A DNA stretch of 64,000 nt, taken from NCBI GenBank assembly GCA_020744225.1, contig JAGMWG010000014.1, positions 310,001-374,000 on the forward strand, read 5' to 3'. Shown here one piece after another: positions 11,295 to 20,980 of this stretch (position 1 is its first letter; the number at the start of each line of letters is the position of its first letter). This DNA is from Paraphoma chrysanthemicola. Its lineage: Eukaryota; Ascomycota; Dothideomycetes; Pleosporales; Phaeosphaeriaceae. The notes under the pieces were generated by a model. It made no database searches. It had not been told where the DNA came from and worked only from the letters and a program-made list of their open reading frames with translations. The translations under genes were made by a program, and so were the position numbers.

Positions 11295-12147
11295 GTGCGG
11301 AGGAGTTTGAGGTGACGAAGATCATACTGCGAGAGGAACATCTGAAGGCCAAACCCCACCATTCGAAGCGTTCGAAGACGCTACCTAGACCGCAGGGTTA
11401 TTAGCAGCTGCGTAGAGCACAGAGGCGCCTCCGGGGTCGGTGGAGAACAAAGCCAAGACGAAGAGCTTGATCAGTTTGTTAAGAGGGGCCGGCGTTTAGT
11501 AGACGCCTCAAACACGCTTCGAACTCTTTGTTAATGTTTGGCAAGCAGGCGGCTTTCCAAGGTCGTTCCAGGTCCAGGTTCAGATACAAAGGTTGTCAGG
11601 ATTTGCTAGGTGTGAACGTCGAAGTCATGAACAAAGTATAGACACTTTTGGATGGGTGGGGCATCTTTGTTGTAACATTTTATCTATGCGAAGGACCCCT
11701 TCACTGGGGAACTGATACAGAAGAAGATTCTTAAGAAGAATGTAGTACAATTGGTTGCTGATTCGAGGATGCCCGTTATGCATGTAGACCATGACGAAAT
11801 GCGTCCTTCACGAACGTTTGAACCAATTCATATTATTCCCAGTCAGATCATAAGTCCTCGAGATGCTTTCCCATGACTTAAAGAACGCATAGAAGCTGAT
11901 TGTGCCGTTTGAAGCTCTCATTGGCTGCTTGTGCACCGCCACACGCGCACATTCGCCCTTTACCCTTTCGGTGCCTACCCAATGCGCCCTTCCCTCTCAC
12001 ACATCAATCGACTCATCCTTTGTCACTCCCTTGACTCTGTCACACATTCTGTAGCAGCACTCAGTTGAATTCTGCACAACCCACAAGCCAAATTTTGCCC
12101 GCCCCACCAAGATTGCAGATCGACTTTTCACACGAGCGCTGAAAGAG
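11295..12147. other. Intergenic, nothing recognised
   Basis: The 3' region of the membrane-protein gene and the promoter of the tRNA phosphotransferase gene. A pyrimidine-rich stretch precedes the next start (about 11940-12060). No gene or repeat was seen. Confidence 0.5.
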
Positions 12148-13279
12148 ATGGCACGCGGTGGTCGAGGTGGCGGTAGCCGCAATCCGGCAAATCAGTCAAG
12201 AGAAGTCCAGGTGTCGAGAAAAATTAGCTGGTTGTTGAGGCATGGTGCGAGTTCGGAGGGGTTGACATTGGGGAAAGGTGGATATGTTAATGTGCAGGAT
12301 GCGGTGAGTTTGTATTGCATTCCCTCTTCCTCAAGTCGGCTACACTGTTTGAAATACTGCCTGCTTATCACTGAGCCTCGCATTCTCGCCCAGTGGCCAA
12401 TGTCTAAGGGTATAGTCAAGTTTCATGACACGTAAACTAACAAGCCCTTAGCTAAACACACGAGCTCTCAAATCTCTACAAATCACTTTCTCCGAGCTGC
12501 GCGACTCAGTAACCAACAATGACAAGCAACGCTTTTCCATGATCCTCGCCACCAGTCTTGAAGAATCCGAAGGCTCCTCTCCACCACAAGAGAAACTTGA
12601 ATCGGACGCTTTCCAAACACTACCGGAATCTAACGACCCAGCCGATTATCTCATTCGCGCCAACCAAGGTCACTCCATCAAAGTCGACGCCGAAGGCTTG
12701 CTCACGCCAATCACTGCCGAAGCCGGCAACGTCCCAGAGACGGTTGTGCACGGCACCGACGAACGAGCGTGGCAACTCATTCTGAAAGGTGGTGGGCTAA
12801 GAAAGATGGGCCGGAACCACATCCACTTCGCATCTGGTCTTCCCGCTGGATTCAAATCCACGGTCACCGATACTGCGTCTACTGAGGAGAAAGAAGCAGC
12901 GCCCGTCATATCAGGGATGCGCAAGAACAGCACAGTACTAATTTACATCGACATACAAGCTGCACTTGCCGCGGGTGTCAAGTTCTATGTCTCTGAGAAT
13001 GGTGTTATCTTGACGGAGGGAAATGAGAAGGGCTTCTTGGGCTATGAATTCTTCAAGCGTGTCGAGAGTAGGAAGCAAGGCGGTGGGGTGCTGATGAGTG
13101 GAGGTGAGTTACCGGAGGGTGTGGCCGTTGATGTTGAAGCGTGGGAAAAGGAGATTGGGGATGCTGGGAAGGGCAGAAGGGGTGGCCGAGGTGGCGGTAG
13201 GGGAGGAAGAGGTAGTGGAAGGGGAGGTGGAAAGGCGAGGCTGAATGATGACTCGAAGGACCTGCTGGCAGATGCTTGA
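12148..13279 (+). CDS. tpt1: tRNA 2'-phosphotransferase (Tpt1/KptA family)
   Basis: Two exons, 12148-12303 and 12452-13279, give 327 residues. The enzyme removes the 2'-phosphate left at the tRNA splice junction by transferring it to NAD+, the last step of fungal tRNA splicing. Family motifs are visible: RKISWLLRHGA near the start, Ile-Arg-Ala-Asn-Gln-Gly-His-Ser, HGTDERAW, RNHIHFASG, and the C-terminal Asn-Gly-Val-Ile-Leu segment. The intron is GTGAGT..TTAG and removal restores the first conserved block. Both ends carry Arg-Gly-rich tails: ARGGRGGGS at the start and a longer RGG run before the stop. The common yeast enzymes lack the long tail, so these may be RNA-binding additions. Two spliced tRNA genes lie in the same window. 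Confidence 0.93.
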
Positions 13280-13922
13280 AATGATCCAAGGGTCTATAAA
13301 ACCTAGATTGAGTTAAACTCGACGTCTGTAGGCTTGCTTATATGGCGAGTCTAGCTGAAAGCGTAGTTGAGCGACACAGTACAGAGGGTAAAGCGCATTC
13401 AAGTAGTGCTCAAGAAGTCCTCATACTGCACCTTGACAGCTCCGGTGGGACACTCCTGAATGCCCTCGCGTGTGCTTATGTATGCTGTACTACCTTTATA
13501 ACGCATTAAGGGCCTCTAGGCTTTTACAGTAAGAATGTGTTTGCTACTCTAGTAGCAGTCGCATCTATCGCGCTGCCCTTGTAAGAAGTTACGGAGGGGA
13601 TAGATCTGTTGTCCAACCGGAGCTGCAAACGTGCAGTAGTATATCTGTGTATCAACACATTTTGGATAGCATAAAATTGATCTTTCCGCCCAAAGTCACA
13701 AACTCTAAGGTCCACACATAAGTTGTCCAACCATCCGAGTTTTCCCCGCACCCACTCACTCATCCGCTCAGCGATCATCCGACATCCGATGACGTCCTTT
13801 GCACACATCCGCTTCGCTCCTCTCTGTAACCCGGCATTTGTCTAGTCAACCCTTAAAGCTACAATTGCATATCTGGATTTTTACCGCAGCCACAGAAACC
13901 TTTGAATCAACAACACATCAAA
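13280..13922. other. Intergenic, nothing recognised
   Basis: Downstream of tpt1 and upstream of the NTF2-like gene. No gene, RNA gene or repeat was seen. Confidence 0.5.
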
Positions 13923-14520
13923 ATGAGCCGCCCCTACGCATCCGAGTACCCAAAACTCGATCTCGATCCGGACTTTAAGTCTTTCTTTGAGGACTTTTAT
14001 GCCACGTCCGATACACCTGATGCGCATGAGCATTATGTCAAGTACTTTACTGACGATGCGACGTTGATTATGGCGAGTAAGAAGGTCAAAGGAACAGAAG
14101 GTACGAATTCCCCCACCATGCTCATCACCACTTCTCTTCCCAACTCTAGCACTGTCCAAACCCCCTAACTACCAATCGGTATAACGCAAAAACAGAAATC
14201 CTCGCTCTCCGCAAATCAATGTGGGAAAAGGTTTCATCGCGCTCGCACAACCCGGTTAAGATCTTCCCCTTTGGCAGCTATTCGGACGAGGTGATGCTGT
14301 ACGGAACGGTCAAGTATGGGCTCAAGAGCGGTGGGGAGAGTGGATTGGACTGGGCAGCGAGAGCGAAGTTGGTCAAGGTTGATGGGAAGGTCAAGATGGA
14401 GTTTTATCAAGTTTATTTGGTGAGTTCACGATTGCGGAATGGAGATGGCGAGAGGGAGAGGATGAGACTTGGACGGATCTGCTGACTCGAGGACAGGATA
14501 CTGGCGCGCAGGCGAAATAG
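13923..14520 (+). CDS. Small SnoaL/NTF2-like domain protein
   Basis: Three exons, 13923-14100, 14196-14419 and 14497-14520, give 141 residues. The last exon encodes only DTGAQAK. The sequence has the NTF2-like pattern: an N-terminal helix (Phe-Phe-Glu-Asp-Phe-Tyr), a His-Tyr-Val-Lys-Tyr-Phe-Thr-Asp-Asp-Ala segment, then strands with Val-Met-Leu-Tyr-Gly-Thr-Val. It resembles ascomycete SnoaL-like proteins of unknown role. No cyclase or hydratase catalytic set can be assigned. Splice signals are GTACGA/CAG and GTGAGT/CAG. It is likely cytosolic, since no targeting signal is visible. Confidence 0.75.
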
Positions 14521-15381
14521 CGGCGTGATCGAACGATGGCATCAGATGGGAAGGTTGCATGGTGGATACGCCGGCGCTATGTTATGGCCGCTGGGGTACT
14601 TCTAGACTTTGTTTCATGCATTTCCCTTCTACAAGCGCAAGTCTCCGAAATTGAGAAAGATCTCTGTAAAGAACTGATATCGAAGAGGCTGCAACTTTAC
14701 TCGTTGCACAAACCCTTTCAGGTCCCGAGCGAGACCTAAGGACTGCCGGTCGTGCGGTGTAAATGGACATGTGGACTTTTACAATGAAATCTGCCAAGGT
14801 ACAAAGTGCGGAAGGAGCGCGACACCCTGGTTCAAGATAACTGATGTACCCTCTACAAGTCACATCTCGCCGATAGCAAAAGAGCGCGGCAAAATATGTT
14901 TTGCCTATCCAATTCGTCGGTAACGGCATGTCAGTGACGTTTGGTGTACCTTAGTACTCAGTGTTTGAGAACCGCGCAGTGACCACAATTACGCTGGGCA
15001 GTGAACCTTCAAACGCAGCGGATTGAGTTCGGAAGCATCCCCAATAGTGACTTATGGTTAAGAAAGACTACTCATATGCAATCTCCGCTACAGATTCTAC
15101 TACATTGATATCTCTTCGAGTCAGCGCGCAATAGTACAGTTTCAGCAACACGGCGCTCTCTTTCTTCCAACCATTCATGCCTCGTTGTACAACAATCATT
15201 TCTCCCACATTCTTTGCAAATCCAGCCTTACGCTCTAATTTTGCATTCTAACCAACCGGATTCTGAAAAATCTGCCGTGGTGGGGCACAAAAAGTTTGGT
15301 TGGCCCCAACCCCGTCCCACACCACCGACTATCAACCTCCTCCAACACAGGTATGTGGACAAAAAAAAGAAATACGATCAA
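14521..15381. other. Intergenic, nothing recognised
   Basis: Low-complexity AT-leaning sequence between the NTF2-like gene and tRNA-Lys. No gene was supported. Confidence 0.5.
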
Positions 15382-15492
15382 AGCCCGATGCGGGGGTCGA
15401 ACCCGCAACCTTGAGATTGCGATTGGATCAATCGTCGTGTTAGGACGTGTGACGCTAAGAGTCTCACGCTCTACCGATTGAGCTAACCAGGC
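15382..15492 (-). tRNA. tRNA-Lys(CUU) with intron
   Basis: The minus strand folds as a complete tRNA. The acceptor stem is GCCTGGT with ATCGGGC, the D arm is GCTCAATCGGTAGAGC, and the anticodon stem TGAGA/TCTCA closes the loop CTCTTAA with anticodon CTT. The T arm is perfect, with loop TTCGACC. An intron of about 38 nt (about 15418-15455) sits one base 3' of the anticodon, the usual position for nuclear tRNA introns. It would be cut by the Sen endonuclease and finished by Trl1 and Tpt1; a tpt1 gene lies 2 kb upstream. Box A and box B are intact. Confidence 0.93.
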
Positions 15493-16197
15493 TGGTTGAT
15501 GTTGTGCTTGATGAAAGAAGCGAAAACAATGATCAATATAGAGTAAAAAGCAAATTAGGGAGTGAGGTAGTTGTGGTCAGGACACATCGGGGTGCGACCA
15601 AATTTTGACTCATCGCGGAAATTCTGAAGATGCCTGTCGGCCGAAATGCTGGCTAAGTGGGGCGCTTTGCTTGATGCGGGGTCCGGTTTGGCAGAATTTG
15701 CAATCCGGGCCGGAGAGCATCGTCATTATGGCTTATCATGTGGTGGGCGCATCCCACAGAAACATCGTGAGCCTCGCGCATGGCTGTGAGACGCTATACA
15801 TGTGCTTTCGATGATTGTGTCTTATTGTGTACACCGCGAGTGATATTGGTTTGTCTCATTCTTTTGACCAGCGGTTCCTATTCATTGCACCAAATTGACG
15901 ACTCCTATGTCAACCAAGTCTAGCCCTTCAATTCACCTTGTTACAAAGTGCTGTGTAGCCTCAGGGCATTTTACGTGTTCAATTGAAATGATTAAACCCC
16001 TGTGAAAACACTCAGGCCTCTGCAACATCACAAAGCAGGTGATGATTGCGACTATTGAGCCTGAACGCGCGCACACTGTATTGCGACACTTAGTTGTGCT
16101 ATTATACTTGCTTACAGAGGCCTGTTTATCCTCAGAGATACTTTCTTGTAAAATCAAAAGAGAGCAAAATAATCCGAAGATATCCAGCCTGTTATAG
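15493..16197. other. Intergenic, nothing recognised
   Basis: AT-leaning sequence upstream of tRNA-Lys. It contains only short frames on both strands without family signal. Confidence 0.45.
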
Positions 16198-16503
16198 CAT
16201 TGCAAAAGTGCCCCAGTCCATCTGATACCATCGCTCAGTCTCGTTGCTACTTCGCCTGCGGTCCAACAGTATATCCTCAAGTTAGACTATCCATTCCAAT
16301 CCTCTCCGTTTCCCTTCCAAAGTACCAGCAATACTCGCCGAGAGCTATTGGAATGTGTACATCTGGTAACCGAGGCGCCGAGAGCAAAGCATGAACTGTC
16401 GCTTCTTCTCAAAGGACAAGCCGCTCGAACGGTGGCAAGACAGATATACATAGGCCGTGTTTACCTCAGTAGGACGATTGCGGAGATGTGCCAACGGAGA
16501 TAA
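16198..16503 (+). other. Open frame without start, related to the 16.8 kb locus
   Basis: A 101-codon frame follows a TAG at 16195-16197 and ends with TAA at 16501-16503. It has no ATG near its start. The segment 16248-16299 is about 41/52 identical to 16776-16827, and both read Ile-Leu-Lys-Leu-Asp-Tyr-Pro in the same frame. The end of the shared segment begins after a CAG or CCAG, which could be a splice acceptor in each copy. This looks like an exon relic or a tandem partial duplication, and the family is unknown. Confidence 0.3.
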
Positions 16504-16794
16504 GACATATAAGGACCAATTAGTTACCCTGATACGAATGAACCACGTTCTGCAAGTTTTCACCTCCGATGGGACGGTTTTTTTGCTACGCCCAGAAATT
16601 TAAGTAAATATAACGCGAGTATCTACAATCGACTGAAGATCTCTCCTCTCAATGCGCATGTAGTAGCGAAAATATCTTCAGCGAATTATAAAGATCGCGT
16701 GGAAGCCTTGCAGGCGCGCGAGGGCCTTCACGAGGATGCCATCGCAGATTTGAAGGTGTGGTGAAGACTTGTACCTATTTCGCCTGCGCTCCAG

Positions 16795-17421
16795 TATCCC
16801 ATTCTCAAATTAGACTATCCATCCCAACGCACGCTCAATGAAGGAGCGAACTTGCGTCTTCCTCTTTCTCAAGGCCTGAACTTTGGTGAAGATGATCTCG
16901 ATCCCCTCTTGTGGAAAGACCTTGGAACGAGCTCAGATCCAATCAAGCGTGCATATCATAAACTGCGCCTAGAGAAAGCCCAGGCCTGGCAAGTCCGTTC
17001 GAATCGTCTCAGAAATGACAACATCATGAAATCCTTGGTCGAGAATGGCTTGTTTCCGAATAAGCTCAAATTACGGAAGGACCGCAATGCCTCAGTCGAA
17101 ATCCATCGGAATGTTTTCACGGTACTAGAATCTGCGAATGTCGAAGTCAAACTAGACACAATGCGCATTAGCGTTGAACTCCTAGCTGAAGGTTCTGTGC
17201 ATGCCCATCGCGCTGCGAGGGATGCGAAATCCGGCGATCCTGCTCAGCGCCTAGGCGTACATTTGACTGCCGAGACAACCCAGGGTTCAGGCATAGCTCG
17301 TTGGATATTCACCCCCAGTGACCAGGGTGCGAAGAGAATTAATTCTATAGTGGACTGGCTTGAAGGAAAAGATGAGAATGATGAAGGTGTGAGCCGGCTA
17401 TCTGCTATTATTCTGCTATGA
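16795..17421 (+). CDS. Uncharacterised protein, possibly a degraded gene
   Basis: A 208-codon frame runs from the TAT after a possible CCAG acceptor to a TGA at 17419-17421. It has no ATG before codon 79, so an upstream exon is needed. A candidate is the open frame about 16537-16756, which contains Tyr-Lys-Asp-Arg-Val-Glu-Ala-Leu and ends in Asp-Leu-Lys followed by GTGTGG. The implied 39-nt intron would be short. The product is mostly charged and helical (Lys-Ala-Gln-Ala-Trp-Gln-Val-Arg) with a C-terminal Ile-Val-Asp-Trp-Leu-Glu. I recognise no domain. A dispersed repeat starts 65 bp downstream, and part of the sequence is duplicated at 16.25 kb. A pseudogene is a fair alternative. Confidence 0.35.
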   Translation, partial: YPILKLDYPSQRTLNEGANLRLPLSQGLNFGEDDLDPLLWKDLGTSSDPIKRAYHKLRLEKAQAWQVRSNRLRNDNIMKSLVENGLFPNKLKLRKDRNASVEIHRNVFTVLESANVEVKLDTMRISVELLAEGSVHAHRAARDAKSGDPAQRLGVHLTAETTQGSGIARWIFTPSDQGAKRINSIVDWLEGKDENDEGVSRLSAIILL

Positions 17422-17485
17422 TTGGCTCCTGGAGACCCTCGCACCTTTTTATGAGCTGAACACAATACTAATATATCATTGAATA

Positions 17486-17635
17486 CCTCTTAGCAACTAC
17501 AAAATAAAATCTTTATCAGAAGTTGAATATAGTCAGCCTAAGCAATGAAGACTTTGTTGTGACTCTTCGGAGCACCACTTCACGGGGAGATATACGGCCA
17601 AATAGCAGAAGCACACGGCCAAATATATTTGGCCA
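17486..17635. repeat. Dispersed repeat, copy 1 (possible solo LTR)
   Basis: The segment aligns by eye with 42266-42412. Shared blocks include TGAATATA..CAGCCTA, TGT[A/T]GTGACTC, ACGGCC[A/G]AATA and CACGGCCAA. It ends in a perfect 18-nt palindrome, GGCCAAATATATTTGGCC (17617-17634). The TGT[A/T]GTGAC block could be an LTR start, but no element body was found. The surroundings are AT-rich. Confidence 0.6.
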
Positions 17636-18083
17636 TTGGATATAGTTCAAGATGCACATCAGTACTTGGACAGTCTTGCTTGTGCAGCCAAGTGAAGTTG
17701 GCAGTGCGTGGTGAGCTTCACCTAAATCTCGGAACGCTTCGCAAGCGAAGAACTTCCAGCAGCGCAGGCTCCACCACCAACACTCAGACTGCATTTGAAA
17801 AGTTAATATTATAGATTTCTTGACACGATGGCGGAGCGGCACATGTCTACGTAGGTGCACGCCTAACAGCATAAGAGCGCCCCACTGCATGTAAGCGGCA
17901 TTTTGACCCCCAGCCTCGTTCAGCGCGAAATCCCCGAAAACACCGAGTAGTCGACCACTCTTGCCGTCAGCCACCACCGAATCGCGTACTACCTAGCACT
18001 GCCTCAATCTGGGAGCAACAAAGGCACATTAAACATAGGAAGTGTTATTTGGAAGAACTGCGAGGCCTTTATCCGCATCAGCA
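17636..18083. other. Intergenic, promoter of the Zn2Cys6 gene
   Basis: Nothing beyond the repeat is recognised. A GTG at 18042 extends the downstream frame but is not used here as a start. Confidence 0.5.
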
Positions 18084-20654
18084 ATGACAGAGCAACCACC
18101 CGCCATACGAATAGCAGACAAAGATGGAGATGGGCCCGCTAAGCGACGCCGACGACCAGCCCTCTCATGTGTGGAATGTCGAAACCGGAAAGTGCGATGC
18201 GATCGTAGAGAGCCGTGTGGATCTTGTACTCGATTGCGGTCGGAGACCTGCACGTACAGACCTCAGCGGCCAGGCATTCGCCCACGGTCACCTGCAGATA
18301 CATCCGCATCCGCCAGTGGCACCAATGACCAAGATCGCGGCAATTCGGCTCGGTCTTCTCCCCAGCCATCAGCACCGTCCAATGAATTCCACCTCATGGT
18401 CAACCGATATGTGGCACCGGGCATATTCGGGGAGCATGGGAAACAAAAGCTTACACCGTTACCGGTCCATCGACCGAACCTGACACTCAACTCACATTCA
18501 GAGTCTAGCGAGTCTGCGCTAATTGCTGGTCTGCTCGAGCGGATTCGCAGCCTGGAGAGCAGAGAGACGGCACGGGTCGATCGATCAGTAAGCACGAGTA
18601 CCACCAACCCAGAGGGCCAGGACAACTCCACAGGGCGATTTATCAAGTCGAAATTTTATGGGCAGAGCCATTGGGTCAACGCCATTGAGCCTTACGATGC
18701 CTTGGGCGATGGCAATACCACGGTAAACCACAACACCAATCGGAGAGAAGTGAACAAGAAAACAGAATTGTACGGCACAGTCATCAAGATCAAACAAATG
18801 GCGCGGATCATTAAGACGTCACGCATGATGCACTCTTCTCTATCTCAGGAAATTCAAGACTCGATCCCGTCAAAGGAGGTGTGCGACGCACTCATCGAGT
18901 GCTATCTGCGTACCTTTGAGGGAGTATTTCGGGTGCTCCATGTACCGTCTTTTCGGAAAGAGTACGAATCGTACTGGATTGGTCTCTCCCCGACAAAACC
19001 ATCTGTTACCCTCAAAATTCTCCTCGCTTGTGCGATCGGTGTACCCTTCTACACTGGTCCAGACCAACCATCCTTGCGCACTGCTTGTGCCAAGTGGATC
19101 CAGGCCGCCGCTCAATGGCTGAGCGGTCCTCATGCAAAGTCCAAACTGAACATGACCGGCCTGCAGATCCAGATCCTTCACCTACTGGCACGGCAGGTTT
19201 GTAGCATTGATGGTGATCATATCTGGATCCCAGCTGGGACATTGCTCAGGACTGCCATGCACCTGGGTCTTCATCGTGATCCAGCAAATTTCAGCAGCAT
19301 CAGCGTGTATCATCGAGAAATGCGAAGAAGACTTTGGGCAACTGTTCTTGAGATTACTGCTCAGAGCAGTCTTGATATGGGTATGCCGCCCATGATTTCA
19401 GTCAATGACTACGATACCAAAGCACCTTCCAACATCAACGACGAGGATATCGGTGAAGGCCTGGATAAGGGACTCGACGAGAAACAGCCAGATGAATACA
19501 CCGACAGCAGTATCCAAATCGCTCTTACCGATACCCTGCCAGTCCGACTCGAAATCATCAGACTCATCAATAATCTTCGCTTCGATCTCTCATATGACGA
19601 TGTCCTCAAGATTGGAAGCGACCTCAATGACGCCTGTCGCTCGCAAACCATCTTTCTCAAATCAGCCCTCAACGCCGGACACACTATCACACCCTTCCAG
19701 ATCAAAATGGCTGACTCGCTCGTCCGACGCTTCGTCCTGTGCCTGCACCGCCCATACTTTTCCAAGGCGAAGGAAAACCCAAAATACCACTACTCGCGCA
19801 AAATGTGTCTGGACACTTCACTAGCAATCTATGCACCAGCCACTGAATTTCTACCTGGCCAAGAAGACGACTGGACCCGCATGACGCATCGGTGCGTCGG
19901 ATTCTTCAAATCGTTCTTCCTGTACGCCATGTCGACTGTGTACATGGAGCTCAACTCGCAAATCGACGAACAAAAACACGCATCTGCTATTTTTGCGCCA
20001 CTCATCTCCACGAATCCGGCCACGTCTACTCGGCCGTTTGCTCTGCCGACACAATTTCACACACTTCGTGACGTGCTTGTTTCCGCGCACGAGACGGCTA
20101 TTGCGCGTCTTCGCAACGGCGAAACGAATGCGAAAGGCGCTGTCTTTCTGGCCTGCGCGCTCGCACGGCTGGATGCGCTTGCATCTGGTGAGGACGCCGA
20201 TCGCGCTGTCCTTGAGGCGGCAAAGAAAAGCGTGACTGACGCGAGTCTGATACTTACCGAAGTGTATCAAGCAGAACATGGAGTGCCGATTGATCTCAAG
20301 ATCTCGATATCAGGGGAAGAGCATAGTCGCGGCGAGGGCGCGGATGACGTTACTGGTCGTGGGCTGCAGACGGGCACTGATGTATCCGGCGGGGTTGATC
20401 TTCCGATACAGGATAACCTCACTACTGAACTTGGTTCGTCGATGGTCGCCGGCATGAACGGCATGGACATTCTCGGGGACGGACTCGATGGACTCAATGG
20501 CCTAATGAACATGGATCTAGATGCATATTTGGCGGGTCAGACGCTGGATCCGGGCAGTTCTGATTATCACTTTGGACGAAGCCCGGAATGGTTTTATGAT
20601 TTGAATGGATGGGCTGCCACTGGAAATTTCGGTAATGGGTATGCTGGCATGTAA
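18084..20654 (+). CDS. Zn2Cys6 transcription factor with fungal_trans domain
   Basis: One uninterrupted exon of 856 residues, starting at the first ATG of the frame (18084). The DNA-binding domain is Cys29-x2-Cys32-x6-Cys39-x5-Cys45-x2-Cys48-x7-Cys56, preceded by a KRRRR patch. A short coiled linker follows (Leu-Leu-Glu-Arg-Ile-Arg-Ser-Leu-Glu). The middle region (about 240-480) is the fungal-specific transcription-factor domain, with Tyr-Leu-Arg-Thr-Phe ... Val-Leu-His-Val-Pro-Ser-Phe, His-Leu-Gly-Leu-His-Arg-Asp-Pro and Met-Arg-Arg-Arg-Leu-Trp. The C-terminus is Gly/Asp-rich with repeated Gly-Leu-Asp/Asn steps, likely an activation region. Target genes cannot be read from the context; no metabolic cluster surrounds it. 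The lack of introns is unusual beside its neighbours but common in this family. Confidence 0.93.
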   Translation: MTEQPPAIRIADKDGDGPAKRRRRPALSCVECRNRKVRCDRREPCGSCTRLRSETCTYRPQRPGIRPRSPADTSASASGTNDQDRGNSARSSPQPSAPSNEFHLMVNRYVAPGIFGEHGKQKLTPLPVHRPNLTLNSHSESSESALIAGLLERIRSLESRETARVDRSVSTSTTNPEGQDNSTGRFIKSKFYGQSHWVNAIEPYDALGDGNTTVNHNTNRREVNKKTELYGTVIKIKQMARIIKTSRMMHSSLSQEIQDSIPSKEVCDALIECYLRTFEGVFRVLHVPSFRKEYESYWIGLSPTKPSVTLKILLACAIGVPFYTGPDQPSLRTACAKWIQAAAQWLSGPHAKSKLNMTGLQIQILHLLARQVCSIDGDHIWIPAGTLLRTAMHLGLHRDPANFSSISVYHREMRRRLWATVLEITAQSSLDMGMPPMISVNDYDTKAPSNINDEDIGEGLDKGLDEKQPDEYTDSSIQIALTDTLPVRLEIIRLINNLRFDLSYDDVLKIGSDLNDACRSQTIFLKSALNAGHTITPFQIKMADSLVRRFVLCLHRPYFSKAKENPKYHYSRKMCLDTSLAIYAPATEFLPGQEDDWTRMTHRCVGFFKSFFLYAMSTVYMELNSQIDEQKHASAIFAPLISTNPATSTRPFALPTQFHTLRDVLVSAHETAIARLRNGETNAKGAVFLACALARLDALASGEDADRAVLEAAKKSVTDASLILTEVYQAEHGVPIDLKISISGEEHSRGEGADDVTGRGLQTGTDVSGGVDLPIQDNLTTELGSSMVAGMNGMDILGDGLDGLNGLMNMDLDAYLAGQTLDPGSSDYHFGRSPEWFYDLNGWAATGNFGNGYAGM

Positions 20655-20833
20655 TGTTTCGTACAGAATGATGTATCAACCTTCGCTCTATGTGTCTCAA
20701 AAAAAGGCCAATGTCCCACAAAGTGATGAACGCCATGAAGTCACGTCTCCATCCCTCGTCTCAATGTTACCCATCTGCCAGCAGTCTTCACTAGCAAAAA
20801 GAAACCTCCCTCTACGCTTTTCTAAAAGGAATT

Positions 20834-20980
20834 GGGCCTTGCCGGGATTTGAACCTAGGCATCGTTAGCTACCCACTTCTCTACACGAAGAATTGACTTA
20901 CCCGGGACCTGTCATATTCAAGATAGTCAGTACCTAGGATACTTCCCGAAACGACAATCATGCGACTAGACCACAAGGCC
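20834..20980 (-). tRNA. tRNA-Pro(CGG)-like gene with anticodon intron and a T-arm insertion
   Basis: On the minus strand the acceptor stem GGCCTTG/CAAGGCC is perfect, with discriminator C. The anticodon stem is GTCGT/ATGAC and the loop is TTCGGG-T with anticodon CGG. A 28-nt intron (20917-20944) sits after position 37. The T stem CCGGG/CCCGG with loop TTCAAAT is perfect only if a further 47 nt (20855-20901) is removed. Box B (GGTTCAAATCC) survives at the far edge of the insertion, and a TTTT lies just downstream. The D loop reads AGTCGC where AGTGGT is usual, so the conserved GG is lost. It is either a gene with two introns or a tRNA pseudogene interrupted by an insertion. Confidence 0.7.
20855..20901 (-). 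other. 47-nt GT..AG insertion in the tRNA-Pro T arm
   Basis: Read on the minus strand it starts GTAAGT, has GCTAAC ten bases from its end, and ends CCTAG. These are good matches to a fungal spliceosomal donor, branch site and acceptor, and the length is near the fungal intron minimum. Removal rebuilds CCGGG-TTCAAAT-CCCGG exactly. Removal by the tRNA endonuclease is not supported, because the site is not next to the anticodon. Confidence 0.6.

Noticed and set aside
18042..18083. GTG start extending the Zn2Cys6 protein by 14 residues
   Set aside because: Non-ATG starts are rare in fungi, and the ATG at 18084 gives the usual short N-terminus before the zinc cluster.
20918..20944. Reading the whole tRNA-Pro locus as Pol II exons with two small introns
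   Set aside because: A GT..ACAG pair can be drawn around the first insertion, but it would remove the 3' half of the anticodon stem. The canonical tRNA intron explains it better.
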